Source: an uncultured Pelagibacteraceae bacterium (GTDB taxonomy: Bacteria; Pseudomonadota; Alphaproteobacteria; Pelagibacterales; Pelagibacteraceae). Taken from it: DNA of 64,000 bases. How positions within the stretch are numbered: the first letter of the stretch is position 1; each line of letters starts with the position of its first letter. Both the position numbers and the translations under genes were made by a program. The stretch is taken from positions 167,501 through 231,500 of the forward strand of contig CACNIK010000001.1 in NCBI GenBank assembly GCA_902620525.1, given 5' to 3'. A model generated the notes under the pieces. The model ran no database searches, had not been told where the DNA came from, and saw nothing but the letters and a program-made list of their open reading frames with translations. This document shows, one piece after another, positions 44,506-55,548 of this stretch.

Positions 44506-44883
44506 TTAAAATTGCCTCTTCATAGTATTTATATCCTTAGATCTTTTAATCCAGTAAGATTTTTCTTTGTTAAACTTAATACTTAATAAATCCTTACCTA
44601 ATAAACGCATTAAAAGACCTATCGGCGTGATAATCAAAAAATAAATAAACCCCATTACTATTGGAGCTATAACTTTACCTAAAATTTCACCGAGTTTGAT
44701 CCAACCTTGTTTTAAAGGTGTTAGTAATTTTGAGTTAATTATTCCAAGAAGTAAGAATATTAATGAAACGATTGTAGCCCAAATTCTTACTGGCTCAGAT
44801 GCAATAATAGGCCAAATAGCTATTAATAAAAAAACAATAAAAAAAAGAATACCAAAACTTTTATTGTTATCATTTTTATTCAT
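44506..44883 (-). CDS. SxtJ family membrane protein
   Basis: A 125-aa protein with three or four hydrophobic segments (FGILFFIVFLLIAIWPII; IWATIVSLIFLLLGI; the APIVMGFIYFLIITPIGLLMRL block) and the C-terminal WIKR segment. It matches the SxtJ family, named from saxitoxin clusters, where no function is established. It forms a tight SxtJ-DUF5989-carbamoyltransferase run. Its start codon lies directly after a near-perfect promoter, suggesting a leaderless message. Confidence 0.87.
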   Translation of the reverse strand: MNKNDNNKSFGILFFIVFLLIAIWPIIASEPVRIWATIVSLIFLLLGIINSKLLTPLKQGWIKLGEILGKVIAPIVMGFIYFLIITPIGLLMRLLGKDLLSIKFNKEKSYWIKRSKDINTMKRQF

Positions 44884-44888
44884 AGTGA

Positions 44889-44918
44889 ATTATTAACTAA
44901 TACCATTATTTATTTCAA
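44889..44918 (-). promoter_or_regulatory. promoter of the SxtJ-DUF5989-carbamoyltransferase run
   Basis: On the minus strand: TTGAAA, 17-bp spacer, TAATAA, then only six bases to the ATG at 44883. The 38 bases ending in that ATG match the 38 bases ending in the GT2 ATG at 45625 at 32 positions, including both hexamers. The -10 to ATG distance implies transcription starts at or next to the start codon. Confidence 0.65.
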
Positions 44919-44926
44919 TTTTTTTA

Positions 44927-45625
44927 TTAAAGTTTGTTTATTTTTAATAAAAATAGATTTCGCAATGTTCTAAAAATTTCAATTTTAGGGATTTTTGAGA
45001 CACCCTCTCTTCTATCTTTAAATTGAAGAGGAATTTGATAAATCTTGTAACCAAGTTTATTGATTAAATGTATTGTGCCCATAAAAAAACTATAACCTTT
45101 GGTTTTTACATCATTTATTTCTAAATTTTTTAACTTGTTTAAAGCAAAACCTCTAAAAGATGATGTGAATTCATCACTATCAATATTTAAAACTAATTTA
45201 ATAACTTTATTTCCGACATAGCTCAAAATGTATCTAAATAATTTCATATCGTTAGATGCACCTTCCATATATCTAGAGCCTATAACAAATGGTTTGTCTT
45301 CTAACGATTCTATAAACTTAGGTATCATTTTTGGATCGTGAGAAAGGTCGGCATCAATTGTGATTAAGTTTTGATAACTTTTTTCTTTTGCAAAGTTAAA
45401 TCCTATTTTGTGTGCGCTATCTAAACCTTCTTTACCTTTTCTGCTAATTAAAAACAAATTTTCATTATTCTTTTGATAATGTTTTATTATATCGCCAGTT
45501 TTATCTGGAGAATTGTCATCAACTATTAAAATATCAATATTTGATATTTTTAAAACTAAATCAAGAAAGGTAGATATATTATCAGCTTCATTATAGGTAG
45601 CAGTAAAAACTAAGTTTTTTTTCAT
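44927..45625 (-). CDS. family 2 glycosyltransferase (dolichol-phosphate mannose synthase-like)
   Basis: A 232-aa GT-A fold enzyme without membrane helices. TATYNEADNIS near the N-terminus, ILIVDDNSPDKTGD for nucleotide binding, TIDADLSHDP as the metal-binding DxD-like motif, and FKDRREGVSKI are the DPM1-type signatures. It likely moves a sugar from GDP/UDP-sugar to polyprenyl phosphate for surface glycans. Preceded by the paired promoter described at 45631-45660. Confidence 0.92.
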   Translation of the reverse strand: MKKNLVFTATYNEADNISTFLDLVLKISNIDILIVDDNSPDKTGDIIKHYQKNNENLFLISRKGKEGLDSAHKIGFNFAKEKSYQNLITIDADLSHDPKMIPKFIESLEDKPFVIGSRYMEGASNDMKLFRYILSYVGNKVIKLVLNIDSDEFTSSFRGFALNKLKNLEINDVKTKGYSFFMGTIHLINKLGYKIYQIPLQFKDRREGVSKIPKIEIFRTLRNLFLLKINKL

Positions 45626-45630
45626 ATTTA

Positions 45631-45660
45631 ATTATTAACCAATACTGTTATTGATTTCAA
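45631..45660 (-). promoter_or_regulatory. promoter of the GT2 gene, twin of 44889-44918
   Basis: On the minus strand: TTGAAA, 17-bp spacer, TAATAA, then six bases to ATG 45625. It shares 32 of 38 positions with the SxtJ promoter, including the block GTTAATAATT. The gap 45626-45683 is also the divergent region for the GT4 gene on the plus strand. Confidence 0.65.
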
Positions 45661-45683
45661 ATTCTTTTAGTTTATAAAATAGT

Positions 45684-46724
45684 ATGAGCAATTTAGTAGT
45701 ATTAAATAATGAGAAAATTTCAAAAAAAAATAACAAGTTTTATTGTAGAAATTTTAATTATAAAATACTTCCTGAGGGATTAAACAAATTTTTTAATGTT
45801 CAATATATTGCTAGAAAATCAAATACAGATGAGCATCATGAGCTAAATTTACAAAGCGTAAAAATTGCATCAAATATTATTCAATTTATTTATTATGTGC
45901 TCTCCACTTTTAAAAACAAGAATACAAGATATTATATAATATCCATAACACCTTACACTTTTATAGCATTTTTATTTTTATTTTTATTTAGAAAAAAAGT
46001 ATTTGTTTATCTTATAAGTAGCGGGTACGAAGAATGGAAATACATACTAGGATCATGGACAGTTTGGATCTATCATATAATGTTTTCTATTGTAACTTCA
46101 AAAGCTACAGTTATTGCTTTACATGAAAGACTTTACCAAAAAAAGAATGGGTATGTAATTGAGTCTTCGACTTTGAACAAAGATTGGTTACAAAACTTTA
46201 AAAAACCTAATTTAAATAAGATCAAATTGTTAAATGTATCAAGAGTAAATCCTGAGAAGGGTATCTTTGAGTTTCTTGAAATGTTTAAAAAATTAGAAAT
46301 TGATGCTGAAATTTCAATTATAGGTAAAATAAAAAACCTCAAATTGCAAAATAGGTTTAGGTCGATTATTAAAAGTGACTCAAATATAATTTTTCCTGGA
46401 CATGTTTCTAATAGAAAGATGTTAATGGATATGTACGATAATCATAATATTTTAATTCTTCCATCTTATACTGAAGGTCAACCTTATGTTGTAGACGAGT
46501 CTCTTGCTAGAAGACGACCAGTGCTCATATTTGAGGATATAAAGCACATAATAAAGGGTAGGAAAGGTATTTTTGTTTCGGAAAGAAATATCAATTCACT
46601 TACAAAAAATCTTAAATTTATAATGCAAAATTACTATGATATTCAAAAAGAAATTGAGAAAAATAATTTCCCACTTGAAGAGAATATGTTTAAACAAATT
46701 TCCGACGTAATTAATAAAAATTAG
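45684..46724 (+). CDS. family 4-like glycosyltransferase
   Basis: A 346-aa GT-B protein. The C-terminal donor domain has LNVSRVNPEKGIFEFLEMF, FPGHVSN and the SYTEGQPYVVDESLA motif with its conserved E residues. The N-terminal half is divergent and holds a hydrophobic stretch (TFIAFLFLFLFRKKVFVYL). The acceptor is unknown; its neighbours point to surface polysaccharide. It is the only plus-strand gene of the glycan block and overlaps the epimerase 3' end by 4 bp. Confidence 0.87.
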   Translation: MSNLVVLNNEKISKKNNKFYCRNFNYKILPEGLNKFFNVQYIARKSNTDEHHELNLQSVKIASNIIQFIYYVLSTFKNKNTRYYIISITPYTFIAFLFLFLFRKKVFVYLISSGYEEWKYILGSWTVWIYHIMFSIVTSKATVIALHERLYQKKNGYVIESSTLNKDWLQNFKKPNLNKIKLLNVSRVNPEKGIFEFLEMFKKLEIDAEISIIGKIKNLKLQNRFRSIIKSDSNIIFPGHVSNRKMLMDMYDNHNILILPSYTEGQPYVVDESLARRRPVLIFEDIKHIIKGRKGIFVSERNINSLTKNLKFIMQNYYDIQKEIEKNNFPLEENMFKQISDVINKN

Positions 46725-47629
46725 CAGTCTAATAGATTTTTAATTCCTGATTGAATAGAGATTTTAGGTTTCCAATTAATGTCTTTTTTTAGTTTTGTTA
46801 TGTTTGCAAGAGAAGTTCTTGGTTCTCCCGGTCTAATTGCAATATGTCTCCTTTTACCTTTAAAAATCTTAGCTATAGTATTTATTGATGTGCTTTTTCC
46901 CGAACCTAAATTATATATTTTATTAACTAATTTACTTTTAATAACTTTTATAAATGCATTAGCTAAATCATCAACATGAATAAAATCTCTTGTTTGTTTA
47001 CCGTCACCAACTATTGTTAGAGCCTTTTTACTTTTTGTCTGTGATAAAAATTTACCTATAACCGCACTATATTGACCAGAGGTACTTAATCTGGGGCCAT
47101 ATACATTAAAAAATCTAAAAGAAATATTTGGCATTTTATATACAGTCGCGTATTTCATAACTAATTCTTCACCCATAAATTTGGTAACTGCATAAGGATG
47201 CTTCAAGTCAATTTTATCTTTTTCTGAAGTAGGAAATTTTTTCGGATTACCGTAACAACTTGACGATGCAGCATAAATAAATTTCTTAATTTTCTCTTTT
47301 TTTGCGGCCTCAAGTACATTAAGTGTCCCTTTAACATTATTCATAAAGTATTTTTTTGGGTTTTTTATACTTGGTATAATTTGAGCAAGAGCGGCTAGAT
47401 GAAAGACATAATCGGCTCCTCTAAAATATTTTTCTAATTTTTTGCTTTTAGAAATATCTATTTTAAATAATTTTACTTTTTTTTTATTATGATGTGATAT
47501 ATTAGATTTTTTTCCAGATACGAAATTATCTAAAACTACTACTTTATGTCCTATTCTTACTAAATGATCTGCTAAATTACTTCCAATAAAACCTGCACCT
47601 CCTGTAATAATTGATTTTGAAACTCTCAT
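46721..47629 (-). CDS. NAD-dependent nucleotide-sugar epimerase/dehydratase
   Basis: A 302-aa extended SDR. NAD-binding GGAGFIGSNLAD at about 9-20, catalytic serine in AASSSCYGN, YAVTK with the Tyr/Lys pair at about 146-150, and RFFNVYGPR are typical of UDP-glucose 4-epimerase-like enzymes such as UDP-GlcA/GalNAc epimerases. It probably prepares a UDP-sugar in concert with the dehydrogenase 22 bp upstream. Confidence 0.92.
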   Translation of the reverse strand: MRVSKSIITGGAGFIGSNLADHLVRIGHKVVVLDNFVSGKKSNISHHNKKKVKLFKIDISKSKKLEKYFRGADYVFHLAALAQIIPSIKNPKKYFMNNVKGTLNVLEAAKKEKIKKFIYAASSSCYGNPKKFPTSEKDKIDLKHPYAVTKFMGEELVMKYATVYKMPNISFRFFNVYGPRLSTSGQYSAVIGKFLSQTKSKKALTIVGDGKQTRDFIHVDDLANAFIKVIKSKLVNKIYNLGSGKSTSINTIAKIFKGKRRHIAIRPGEPRTSLANITKLKKDINWKPKISIQSGIKNLLDC

Positions 47630-47651
47630 CTAATTCTAATTATCTATTTTT

Positions 47652-48965
47652 CTAAATCCATCCATGGTCACCGGATAAGTGGTAGTTACTTTTCAAATTG
47701 TATTTTTTCCACGCACCATCATGATCAATAATTAACTTGCAGTTCTTTAGATATTTTTCTAAAATTTTTTTTGGTATTTTAAATTGTTTATGATCAACTG
47801 AAACTATAAGGCAATCAAATTTTGGGAGATCTTTTGGAAATTTAAATGTTTTTACTTTAGCAGCATCGTAAATTTCTTTGTTGCTGAAATATGGATCGAA
47901 AAGTCTAACTTTTAATTTTTTCTTTATTAAACATTTAATTAAGGGTATTACTTTGGAAAGTACGCTAACTTTTAAATCTCCTTTATAAGATAAGCCTAAT
48001 ACTCCAATTCTTTTTAAACCTTTTTTTAAAATAGAGTTTGCTATTGACTTGCCCATTCCATCATCTGTTTTGATTGTTTCTCTTAACAAAGAGAGTTTAC
48101 TTTTATTTTTAACTTGAGATAAGATGTATCTGCTTGATAAGGGTATACAATAACCTCCGGCACCTATACCTGGATGAAAAGCTTCAACATTCCACTTTGT
48201 TCCCACTAATTTTAAAACTTCTCTTATATTATCTTTTGGAAAAGCAAGTGATAACTGGTTAGCAAGAGTGATATCCATATGTCGGTAAGCATTTTCAACG
48301 CTTTTAACCATTTCTGAAACTTTGTAAGTGCTAGCTGCGTGTAGTTTTTTACAAACAATAGACAAAACATCTTTTGTGACTGATGTAGACTTGACGTCAG
48401 TAGACCCGTAAACTCTATCTAAATTTTCAAGGTTTTTTCCACCTTCTATAAACCAGTCTCTTCGTGGAGCAATGGATAACAAAATATTTTTACCAACAGT
48501 AAGATTTTTTTTTTTTAAAAAAGGTATAATTTTTTTATCTGAAACTTTTGGAGCAAGTGTAGACTCTACGATCACAATTGGAGGGTTTTTACTATTTTTT
48601 TTAATTTTTGATATATTATTGAGAACATTCATTAATGGTTTATAATAGGGTTTTCCGTTTCTTTCTGTAGGTATGGCTACAAAATGGACTAAAAAATCCT
48701 CAGTTATTAGATCATTATAGTTAGAAGTCGCTTTCAAATAATTACCTTTAACTAAATTCTTTATATCAAACCCAAACCATTTTTTAAGATCTTTAAGAGG
48801 TAAGGTTCCTGAGTTTATTTTTTTAATTTTATTTTTATTTACATCGTAACCAACACACTTGACTTTTTTTTTTGCAAAATAAACCATTGTTGATAAGCCT
48901 ATATAGCCTGTTCCCCAGACTGCTATTTTAAACTTTTTTGATTTTAGTAAGCTTTTATATTTCAT
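47652..48965 (-). CDS. UDP-glucose/GDP-mannose dehydrogenase family protein
   Basis: A 437-aa nucleotide-sugar dehydrogenase. NAD-binding GTGYIGLSTMVYFAKK, the catalytic cysteine in GAGGYCIPLSS, and the C-terminal GLSYKGDLKVS and LFDPY motifs point to a WecC-like two-step oxidation to a hexuronic or acylaminouronic acid. Its ATG has a strong AGGAG ribosome-binding site 5 bases upstream, unusual in this window. Cotranscribed with the epimerase. It lies 97 bp after lepA. Confidence 0.9.
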   Translation of the reverse strand: MKYKSLLKSKKFKIAVWGTGYIGLSTMVYFAKKKVKCVGYDVNKNKIKKINSGTLPLKDLKKWFGFDIKNLVKGNYLKATSNYNDLITEDFLVHFVAIPTERNGKPYYKPLMNVLNNISKIKKNSKNPPIVIVESTLAPKVSDKKIIPFLKKKNLTVGKNILLSIAPRRDWFIEGGKNLENLDRVYGSTDVKSTSVTKDVLSIVCKKLHAASTYKVSEMVKSVENAYRHMDITLANQLSLAFPKDNIREVLKLVGTKWNVEAFHPGIGAGGYCIPLSSRYILSQVKNKSKLSLLRETIKTDDGMGKSIANSILKKGLKRIGVLGLSYKGDLKVSVLSKVIPLIKCLIKKKLKVRLFDPYFSNKEIYDAAKVKTFKFPKDLPKFDCLIVSVDHKQFKIPKKILEKYLKNCKLIIDHDGAWKKYNLKSNYHLSGDHGWI

Positions 48966-49062
48966 GATCTCCTATTCATATTAATTTATATACAAAATCA
49001 AGTTATATTTTTGAGGCTTGAATTCCTATGTAATATCAAAATATTGGTGTAAGAAAATTTTA

Positions 49063-50871
49063 TCAGGTTTCTTTGTTAATCTTTAAAACGCCAATAAAGG
49101 CTTCTTGAGGTATTTCAACTTTTCCAAATTGTTTAGAACGTGCTTTTCCCTTCTTTTGTTTTTCTAAGAGTTTTCTTTTTCTATCCATTGCGCCACCTCC
49201 ATGGATTTTAGTAAGAACGTCTTTTTTAAAACCTTTTATAGATTCTCTAGCTATTATTTTTCCTCCTATAGCTGCCTGCACAGGTATCATAAAATTATGT
49301 CGTGGAATTAAATCTTTTAATTTTTCACATACCTGCCTACCTGTTTTTTGTGCAAATTCTTTATGAATTATCATGGCTAATGCATCTACTGGCTCGCCAT
49401 TTACAAGAATTCCAAGCTTTACTAAAGCTCCCTCTCTGTATCCAGAAATTTCATAATCAAAGCTAGCATATCCGCTTGAAACTGATTTTAGTCTATCATT
49501 AAAATCAAATACCACTTCATTCAATGGCAGGTCGTAGGATAAAACTGCTCTTTTACCAGAGTAACTTAAATTTGTTTGTATACCTCTTTTATCTTGGCAA
49601 ATTTTTATTATTGATCCTAAATACTCGTCTGGCGTAATAATTGTTGATTTAATCCAAGGTTCCTCTATTTTTTCTATTTGCGAAGGATCGGGCATATTAG
49701 TCGGGTTTTGCAAGTCAATAATTTCACCTTTTTGTTTATGAACTTTGTAAATTACGCCTGGGGTTGTCGTTATCAAATTAACATCAAATTCTCTCTCTAA
49801 TCTTTCAGTGATTATTTCAAGATGCAGGAGGCCTAAAAAACCACATCTAAAACCGAGTCCTAGCGCACTTGAAGACTCTGGTTCATAAGAAAAGCTTGCG
49901 TCGTTTAGTTTGAGTTTTGCTAAACCATCTTTAAGTTTTTGAAACTCTGAGCTATCAACAGGAAAAAGTCCGCAGAAAACAACTGGTTTACTTGGTTTAA
50001 AGCCTGGTAGCGGGTTACTAATAGGGTTTAAAGCATCGCATATCGTGTCACCTACTTTTGTCTCTGATAAAGATTTTATACCTGTGATTATAAAGCCAAT
50101 TTCTCCTGAATTTAATTCATTGATATCAACAGGTTTGGGGGTAAAAACACCTACTTTTTCGATAATATATTCCTTGTTGTTAGAAAGTAATTTTATTTTC
50201 ATGTCTTTTTTAATTTTTCCATCAATTACCCTCACTAAAATTACTACGCCTAAGTAGCTGTCGTACCAACTATCAACTAATAAACTTTTTAATTTTTCAT
50301 CTTTTTTTCCTTTTGGAGATGGCAAGTTATTAATTATTGCCTCAAGAATATTGTCTATTCCCTCACCAGTTTTTCCAGAACATGGAATAGCATTTGAAGT
50401 ATCAATTCCGACAACGTCTTCAATTTCTTGCTTTGTTTTATATATATCTGAGGCTGGTAAATCAATTTTGTTTAAAATTGGAATTACCTCATGATTAATT
50501 TCAAGAGCTTGGTAAACATTTGCTAAAGTTTGAGCCTCAACTCCCTGTGTACTATCAACTATCAATAGTGAGCCTTCACAAGCAGAGAGAGAACGGCTTA
50601 CTTCATATCCGAAGTCAACGTGACCAGGCGTGTCAATTATGTTGAGTGTATATTCTTTTCCATCTTTTGATTTGTATTTAAGTTTTACTGTTTGCGCTTT
50701 AATTGTTATTCCCCTTTCCCTTTCAATATCCATTGAATCGAGTACTTGCTGTTTCATTTCACGATCAGTTAAGCCACCACATTTATGAATTATTCTATCC
50801 GCAATAGTTGACTTGCCATGATCAATATGCGCAATTATTGAAAAATTACGAATTCTATCTATCTCTGACAT
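49063..50871 (-). CDS. lepA: elongation factor 4 (LepA)
   Basis: A 602-aa ribosomal GTPase involved in back-translocation or 30S biogenesis. G1 [10 protein letters not shown]3 DTPGHVDF, G4 NKID are present, and the unique C-terminal domain ends in [20 protein letters not shown]. Full length. Its ATG shares a base with the pheT stop. Confidence 0.97.
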   Translation of the reverse strand: MSEIDRIRNFSIIAHIDHGKSTIADRIIHKCGGLTDREMKQQVLDSMDIERERGITIKAQTVKLKYKSKDGKEYTLNIIDTPGHVDFGYEVSRSLSACEGSLLIVDSTQGVEAQTLANVYQALEINHEVIPILNKIDLPASDIYKTKQEIEDVVGIDTSNAIPCSGKTGEGIDNILEAIINNLPSPKGKKDEKLKSLLVDSWYDSYLGVVILVRVIDGKIKKDMKIKLLSNNKEYIIEKVGVFTPKPVDINELNSGEIGFIITGIKSLSETKVGDTICDALNPISNPLPGFKPSKPVVFCGLFPVDSSEFQKLKDGLAKLKLNDASFSYEPESSSALGLGFRCGFLGLLHLEIITERLEREFDVNLITTTPGVIYKVHKQKGEIIDLQNPTNMPDPSQIEKIEEPWIKSTIITPDEYLGSIIKICQDKRGIQTNLSYSGKRAVLSYDLPLNEVVFDFNDRLKSVSSGYASFDYEISGYREGALVKLGILVNGEPVDALAMIIHKEFAQKTGRQVCEKLKDLIPRHNFMIPVQAAIGGKIIARESIKGFKKDVLTKIHGGGAMDRKRKLLEKQKKGKARSKQFGKVEIPQEAFIGVLKINKET

Positions 50872-53270
50872 TACGACCTGATATTCCCGCCAGTTTTATT
50901 TTCTACTTCTTTAATAATTTTTTCACTTATTTGATTTAAATCATTATCGGAAAGAGTTCTATCCTCGGCTTGTAATGAAACATTGATCGCTATAGATTTT
51001 TTTTCAGGTGGTAAATTACCACCTTCAAAGACATCAAATATGTTTACTGATTGAATATTTCTATCAAGATCTTTGATAATTTTATTTAATCTACCAACTT
51101 GATAATTTTTATCAATTACAAAAGCAAAATCTCTCTCAGAAATTTGGAAATCAGAAAATTTAAAGTTTTCTTTTAAAATTCTCAACTTTTTATTTGGTTT
51201 AGGAATATTGTCTAAAAAAATTTCAAATCCATAAATATTCTTTTCTTTGTAATCTAATTTAGAAATAATTGACGGATGAATTTCTCCAAATTGAGCGAGT
51301 AAGATTCCATCATTTGTTTTGAAGTTTACTGAACCGGATCTTCCCGGATGGTAACAATTTTTCGATTTGTCACTGACTATCAAATGATTTTCGTTTATTC
51401 CTATTTCAATTAAAGTTTTTATAACATCTGTCTTCATATCAAAAATATCTACATTTCTAGTTTTTTCAGACCAACTTTTTTTATTTATTTGTCCAGATTT
51501 TACTGCTCCTATAATAGTTTGCTGCTCTCCAGGCTTTTTTCCATAAAAAACTGGTCCTATTTCAAATAAAGAAATGTCTTGAAAACCTCTGTCATGGTTT
51601 TTCTTTAAATAAAAAAGTAAATTTGAAAATATCGACCTTCTTAATACGTTTAAATCGTTAGAAATTGGATTAATTATAAAAATTGGACTCGAGCTGTCAT
51701 TAATTAAATCATCAATTTTTTGATCTGTAAATGACCAAGTAACAGCTTCATAATAACCCTTATTAGAGACAGATCGTTGACTAAGGTGAAATAATTTTTG
51801 CTGGAAGTTAAGGGTTTCTCTATTTCTTACTTTTTCAGGTTCTATAAGATTTATCTTATCAAAACCTTTGATTCTAATTAGTTCTTCTATTAAATCTATT
51901 TCCTGGTTTACATCTGGTCTCCAAGTTGGAACAAGTACTTTAAGAATTTTTTTTCCAGGTTTCGTTGAAAAACCAAGAGAATTTAATATCTTTTTAATTT
52001 CACTTTCTGTTATTGCAAAACCTATTGTTTTTTTGAATTTACCTATCTCAAGATCAATTGATTTATTTTTATATTCTTTTTTTCCTGAAATATTAAATTT
52101 ACTTGCTTCCCCACCGCAAATTTTTAAAATTAAATCTGTAGCAATTTTCAAGCCATCAGTCATTGAATTGGGATCTATTCCTCTTTCAAACCTATATTTA
52201 GCGTCAGTTTCAAGACCTAGCTGTTTTGAAGTTTTTCTTATTGATGATGGAAGAAAATAAGCTGACTCTAATAAAATATTTCGCGTATCCATCTCTGTTC
52301 CAGATCTTATTCCACCAATTACTCCCCCCAAACCTAAAACTCCACTTTTGTCAGCTATAACACACATATCTTTTTGAAGAGTATACTTTCTATCATCAAG
52401 AGCTGTAAAACTTTCACCCTTTTTTGAGTTTCTGACAATAATTTCTTTGTTAATCTTATCAGCATCATAAGCGTGTAAAGGCCTATTTAAATCAAACATA
52501 ACGTAATTAGTAATATCTACTACTGCTGAAATTGGTTTAAGACCCAGGGAATAAATTTTATCTTTCAACCATTTAGGACTTTCTTGATTTTTTATTCCTG
52601 TAATTAAACAACTGCCGAATGCTAAGCAACCTTGGTTTTTTTCTTTAGTTATTGAAATTTTGATATTCTGATTTTTTTTTTGATTAATTTTATTTTTTTT
52701 TAAATCTAATAATTTTCCCATTCCGGCAGCAGCTAAATCTCGAGCTATTCCTCTAATTCCTAAGCAATCAGGGCGATTAGGAGTTATAGATAAGTCAATG
52801 ACTTTTTCATTAGAACTTTTAAAAAAATTTTTACCTATTTTGTTAGACATATTTTTAAGCTCTATAATACCTGCGCTTTCATTTGATAAATTAAGTTCAC
52901 TCTCAGAACAAAGCATTCCTCTTGACTCTACCCCTCTAATTTTGGCTACTTTTAATTTCATCTTTGATTTAGGTATTGTGGCTCCAGGAGGAGCGTAGAC
53001 TGTAACTAAGCCATCTCTTGCATTATCTGCGCCACATACAACTTTAACAATAGATGATCCACCTGTTGTCACATCACAAAGCTTTAGCTTATCTGCATTT
53101 GGGTGCTTTTCAGTTTTTAATATTTTTGCGATTTTAAATTCTGAAAGGTTGCCAGAACCTTCTTTAATGCCTTCAACTTCTAATCCAATATTCGTTAGTT
53201 TTTCAATTATTTCATTTATATTAGCTTTAGTATTTAAATGATTTTTTAACCAAGATAATGTTAGAATCAT
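50871..53270 (-). CDS. pheT: phenylalanyl-tRNA synthetase beta subunit
   Basis: A 799-aa subunit with the N-terminal tRNA-binding domain ([12 protein letters not shown]), B3/4 editing domain, B5, and the C-terminal FDX anticodon-binding domain. It forms an alpha2beta2 enzyme with PheS, whose gene overlaps it by 4 bp upstream. The C-terminal end is intact (KNRTGGNIRS-like). Confidence 0.97.
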   Translation of the reverse strand: MILTLSWLKNHLNTKANINEIIEKLTNIGLEVEGIKEGSGNLSEFKIAKILKTEKHPNADKLKLCDVTTGGSSIVKVVCGADNARDGLVTVYAPPGATIPKSKMKLKVAKIRGVESRGMLCSESELNLSNESAGIIELKNMSNKIGKNFFKSSNEKVIDLSITPNRPDCLGIRGIARDLAAAGMGKLLDLKKNKINQKKNQNIKISITKEKNQGCLAFGSCLITGIKNQESPKWLKDKIYSLGLKPISAVVDITNYVMFDLNRPLHAYDADKINKEIIVRNSKKGESFTALDDRKYTLQKDMCVIADKSGVLGLGGVIGGIRSGTEMDTRNILLESAYFLPSSIRKTSKQLGLETDAKYRFERGIDPNSMTDGLKIATDLILKICGGEASKFNISGKKEYKNKSIDLEIGKFKKTIGFAITESEIKKILNSLGFSTKPGKKILKVLVPTWRPDVNQEIDLIEELIRIKGFDKINLIEPEKVRNRETLNFQQKLFHLSQRSVSNKGYYEAVTWSFTDQKIDDLINDSSSPIFIINPISNDLNVLRRSIFSNLLFYLKKNHDRGFQDISLFEIGPVFYGKKPGEQQTIIGAVKSGQINKKSWSEKTRNVDIFDMKTDVIKTLIEIGINENHLIVSDKSKNCYHPGRSGSVNFKTNDGILLAQFGEIHPSIISKLDYKEKNIYGFEIFLDNIPKPNKKLRILKENFKFSDFQISERDFAFVIDKNYQVGRLNKIIKDLDRNIQSVNIFDVFEGGNLPPEKKSIAINVSLQAEDRTLSDNDLNQISEKIIKEVENKTGGNIRS

Positions 53271-54334
53271 CTACTTAATCCTCTATAATTTGTTGGAACA
53301 TCCAATGGATCAAAGCCAAAATGATTAAGCCATCTGTAATCAGTTTCAAAAAATGCTCTTAAATCATTTATTCCATATTTAAGCATTGCAAGACGATCAA
53401 TGCCCATTCCGAAAGCAAACCCCTGATATTTTTTTGAGTCAATTTTAGTGTTTTTTAAAACATTAGGATGAACCATTCCACAACCTAAAATCTCCAGCCA
53501 TTTATCTCCCTCTCCAATTACAATTTTACCATTTTCAATTTTGTAACCAATATCTACCTCGGCAGATGGTTCTGTAAATGGAAAATGACTTGGTCTGAAT
53601 CTCATTTTGATTTTTTTAACTTCAAAAAATTCTCTTATAAAATAATTTAGACATCCCTTAAGATGACCCATGGTTATATCTTTATCTATATGTAAACCCT
53701 CTAATTGATGAAACATGGGCGCATGAGTTTGATCGCTGTCACATCTATAAGTCCTACCAGGTACAATTATTTTAAATGGTGGATTGCCATTGAGCATAGT
53801 TCTTATTTGAACAGGAGAAGTATGAGTTCTTAATAAAGTTTTTTTGTCTTTATCAAGATAAAATGTATCATGCATATCTCTTGCAGGATGATCATCAGGT
53901 GTATTTAAAGCCGTAAAATTATTATGTTCAGACTCAACATCAGGGCCCTCAGCAACTGAAAAACCTACTTCAGAAAAAATAGAAGATATTTCATCAATTA
54001 CCTGAGAGACAGGATGAATTTTACCTTGTTGGATAGATCTAATGGGTAAAGTAATATCAATTTTTTCATCTTTAAGTTTTTGATTAATTTCAAAATTTTC
54101 AAAATCTTTAAATTTTTTTTCTATTTTTGATGTTAACTGATCTTTTATTGTATTCAATTCTTTCGCAAAATTTTTTCTTTCTTCAGGATTAAATGAGCCC
54201 ATTTTTTTAAATTGTAGAGATATAGATCCATTTTTACCAAAAAATTCTGATTTCAAGTTTTGTAAATCGTCCTTATTTTTTATCGATGAAAATTTACTCT
54301 CGAAACTACTTAAAATATTATTTAGTTCACTCAT
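53267..54334 (-). CDS. pheS: phenylalanyl-tRNA synthetase alpha subunit
   Basis: A 355-aa catalytic class II subunit. An N-terminal coiled coil (about 1-90) is followed by the catalytic core: [26 protein letters not shown] (motif 2 region), [12 protein letters not shown], and [14 protein letters not shown] (motif 3). Lies 46 bp downstream of rplT in the classic thrS-infC-rpmI-rplT-pheST order. Confidence 0.97.
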   Translation of the reverse strand: MSELNNILSSFESKFSSIKNKDDLQNLKSEFFGKNGSISLQFKKMGSFNPEERKNFAKELNTIKDQLTSKIEKKFKDFENFEINQKLKDEKIDITLPIRSIQQGKIHPVSQVIDEISSIFSEVGFSVAEGPDVESEHNNFTALNTPDDHPARDMHDTFYLDKDKKTLLRTHTSPVQIRTMLNGNPPFKIIVPGRTYRCDSDQTHAPMFHQLEGLHIDKDITMGHLKGCLNYFIREFFEVKKIKMRFRPSHFPFTEPSAEVDIGYKIENGKIVIGEGDKWLEILGCGMVHPNVLKNTKIDSKKYQGFAFGMGIDRLAMLKYGINDLRAFFETDYRWLNHFGFDPLDVPTNYRGLSR

Positions 54335-54380
54335 AAATTTTGATTCTTTTTTAATTTATAAGATAAATCAAAGACCTTAA

Positions 54381-54737
54381 TTAGTTAAGGGATGATTGAA
54401 CTTTTTTTACGATAGATTTGAATACTTCTGGGTTATTATAGGCTAGTTCTGCCAATACTTTTCTATCTAATTTGATTTTTGACTTTGCTAAACCATTAAT
54501 AAATCTTGAATAAGTTAATCCTTCAGTTCTAACACCGGCATTTATTCTCTGAATCCACAATGACCTAAAATCTCTTTTTTTTGCCTTTCTATCTCGGTAA
54601 GCATATTGCATCGCTTTTTCCATAGCTTGTCTAGCTACACGAATAGTATTTTTTCTTCTACCGTACTGACCTTTAACGGCTTTAAAAACTTTTTTATGTT
54701 TTGCTTTACTTATTACACCGCGTTTTGTTCTCGCCAT
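54381..54737 (-). CDS. rplT: 50S ribosomal protein L20
   Basis: A 118-aa early-assembly protein beginning [20 protein letters not shown], the usual L20 opening, with [10 protein letters not shown]. It is 1 bp downstream of rpmI. No obvious autoregulatory pseudoknot was recognised upstream. Confidence 0.97.
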   Translation of the reverse strand: MARTKRGVISKAKHKKVFKAVKGQYGRRKNTIRVARQAMEKAMQYAYRDRKAKKRDFRSLWIQRINAGVRTEGLTYSRFINGLAKSKIKLDRKVLAELAYNNPEVFKSIVKKVQSSLN

Positions 54738-54738
54738 A

Positions 54739-54945
54739 CTATCCTCTTAAATTGTAAGGCATATACGATTTTACTATCTTAGAGTCTTGTTTAGACATTA
54801 TCGTAGTTCCTCTTTGTTTCCTTATTTGATTATTCGTTCTTTTAATCATGCCATGCCTCTTATTCGCTTGTGGCATTTTTACTTTGCCCCTTGCAGTTAT
54901 TCTAAATCTTTTTTTTGCTGAGCTTTTAGTTTTTAATTTTGGCAT
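54739..54945 (-). CDS. rpmI: 50S ribosomal protein L35
   Basis: A 68-aa basic protein with [20 protein letters not shown] and KRHGMIKRT, diagnostic for L35. It lies 57 bp downstream of infC and 1 bp before rplT. Confidence 0.97.
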   Translation of the reverse strand: MPKLKTKSSAKKRFRITARGKVKMPQANKRHGMIKRTNNQIRKQRGTTIMSKQDSKIVKSYMPYNLRG

Positions 54946-55002
54946 AAATTATTTGGTTTATATATATATTAACTTTTTTTTACAAGACACTAATATTCAA
55001 GA

Positions 55003-55548
55003 TTAATTGGGCTGAATTATCATTATCATTTGTCTGCCTTCAAATTTTGGATGAGTTTCTACCTTACCAATATCTTTTGTGTCTTCAATAATTCTTTTCA
55101 TTAAATCTTTGCCTAGCTCTACATGCTGCATTTCTCGTCCTTTAAATTTGACTGTAAATTTTACTTTGTCACCTTTAGAAATAAATTTTTTTGCATTTTT
55201 AATTTTAAAATTGTAATCATGTATCTCCGTTCCTGGTCTTAATTTAATTTCTTTAAGAGAAACAATTTTTTGTTTTTTTTTGGCTTGATTTGCTTTTTTT
55301 TGCAGATCATATTTGTATTTTCCCATATCCATAATCTTGCAGACAGGTGGATTAGCATTAGGTGAGATTTCGATTAGATCTAGGCCTTCGTCTTTGGCCA
55401 TTTGAATAGCTTGTTTTAATTGCATCACCCCCAAATTATTTCCCTCACTTCCAATCACTTGAACGTCTAAAGCTTTTATTCGTTCATTTGCTTTTGGCCC
55501 TTGAGGCTTGCTTCGTCTTTGAAAATAGTTTGGTTTAAAATTTGACAC
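55003..55548 (-). CDS. infC: translation initiation factor IF-3
   Basis: A 181-aa two-domain factor. N-terminal NERIKALDVQVIGSEG; the Lys-rich linker KKANQAKKKQK; C-terminal LRPGTEIHDYNFKIK and GREMQH. The start is GTG at 55548, directly after the thrS TAA (TAAGTG). Many bacteria use AUU here for autoregulation; a GTG start suggests that this control is absent or relaxed. Confidence 0.97.
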   Translation of the reverse strand: MSNFKPNYFQRRSKPQGPKANERIKALDVQVIGSEGNNLGVMQLKQAIQMAKDEGLDLIEISPNANPPVCKIMDMGKYKYDLQKKANQAKKKQKIVSLKEIKLRPGTEIHDYNFKIKNAKKFISKGDKVKFTVKFKGREMQHVELGKDLMKRIIEDTKDIGKVETHPKFEGRQMIMIIQPN

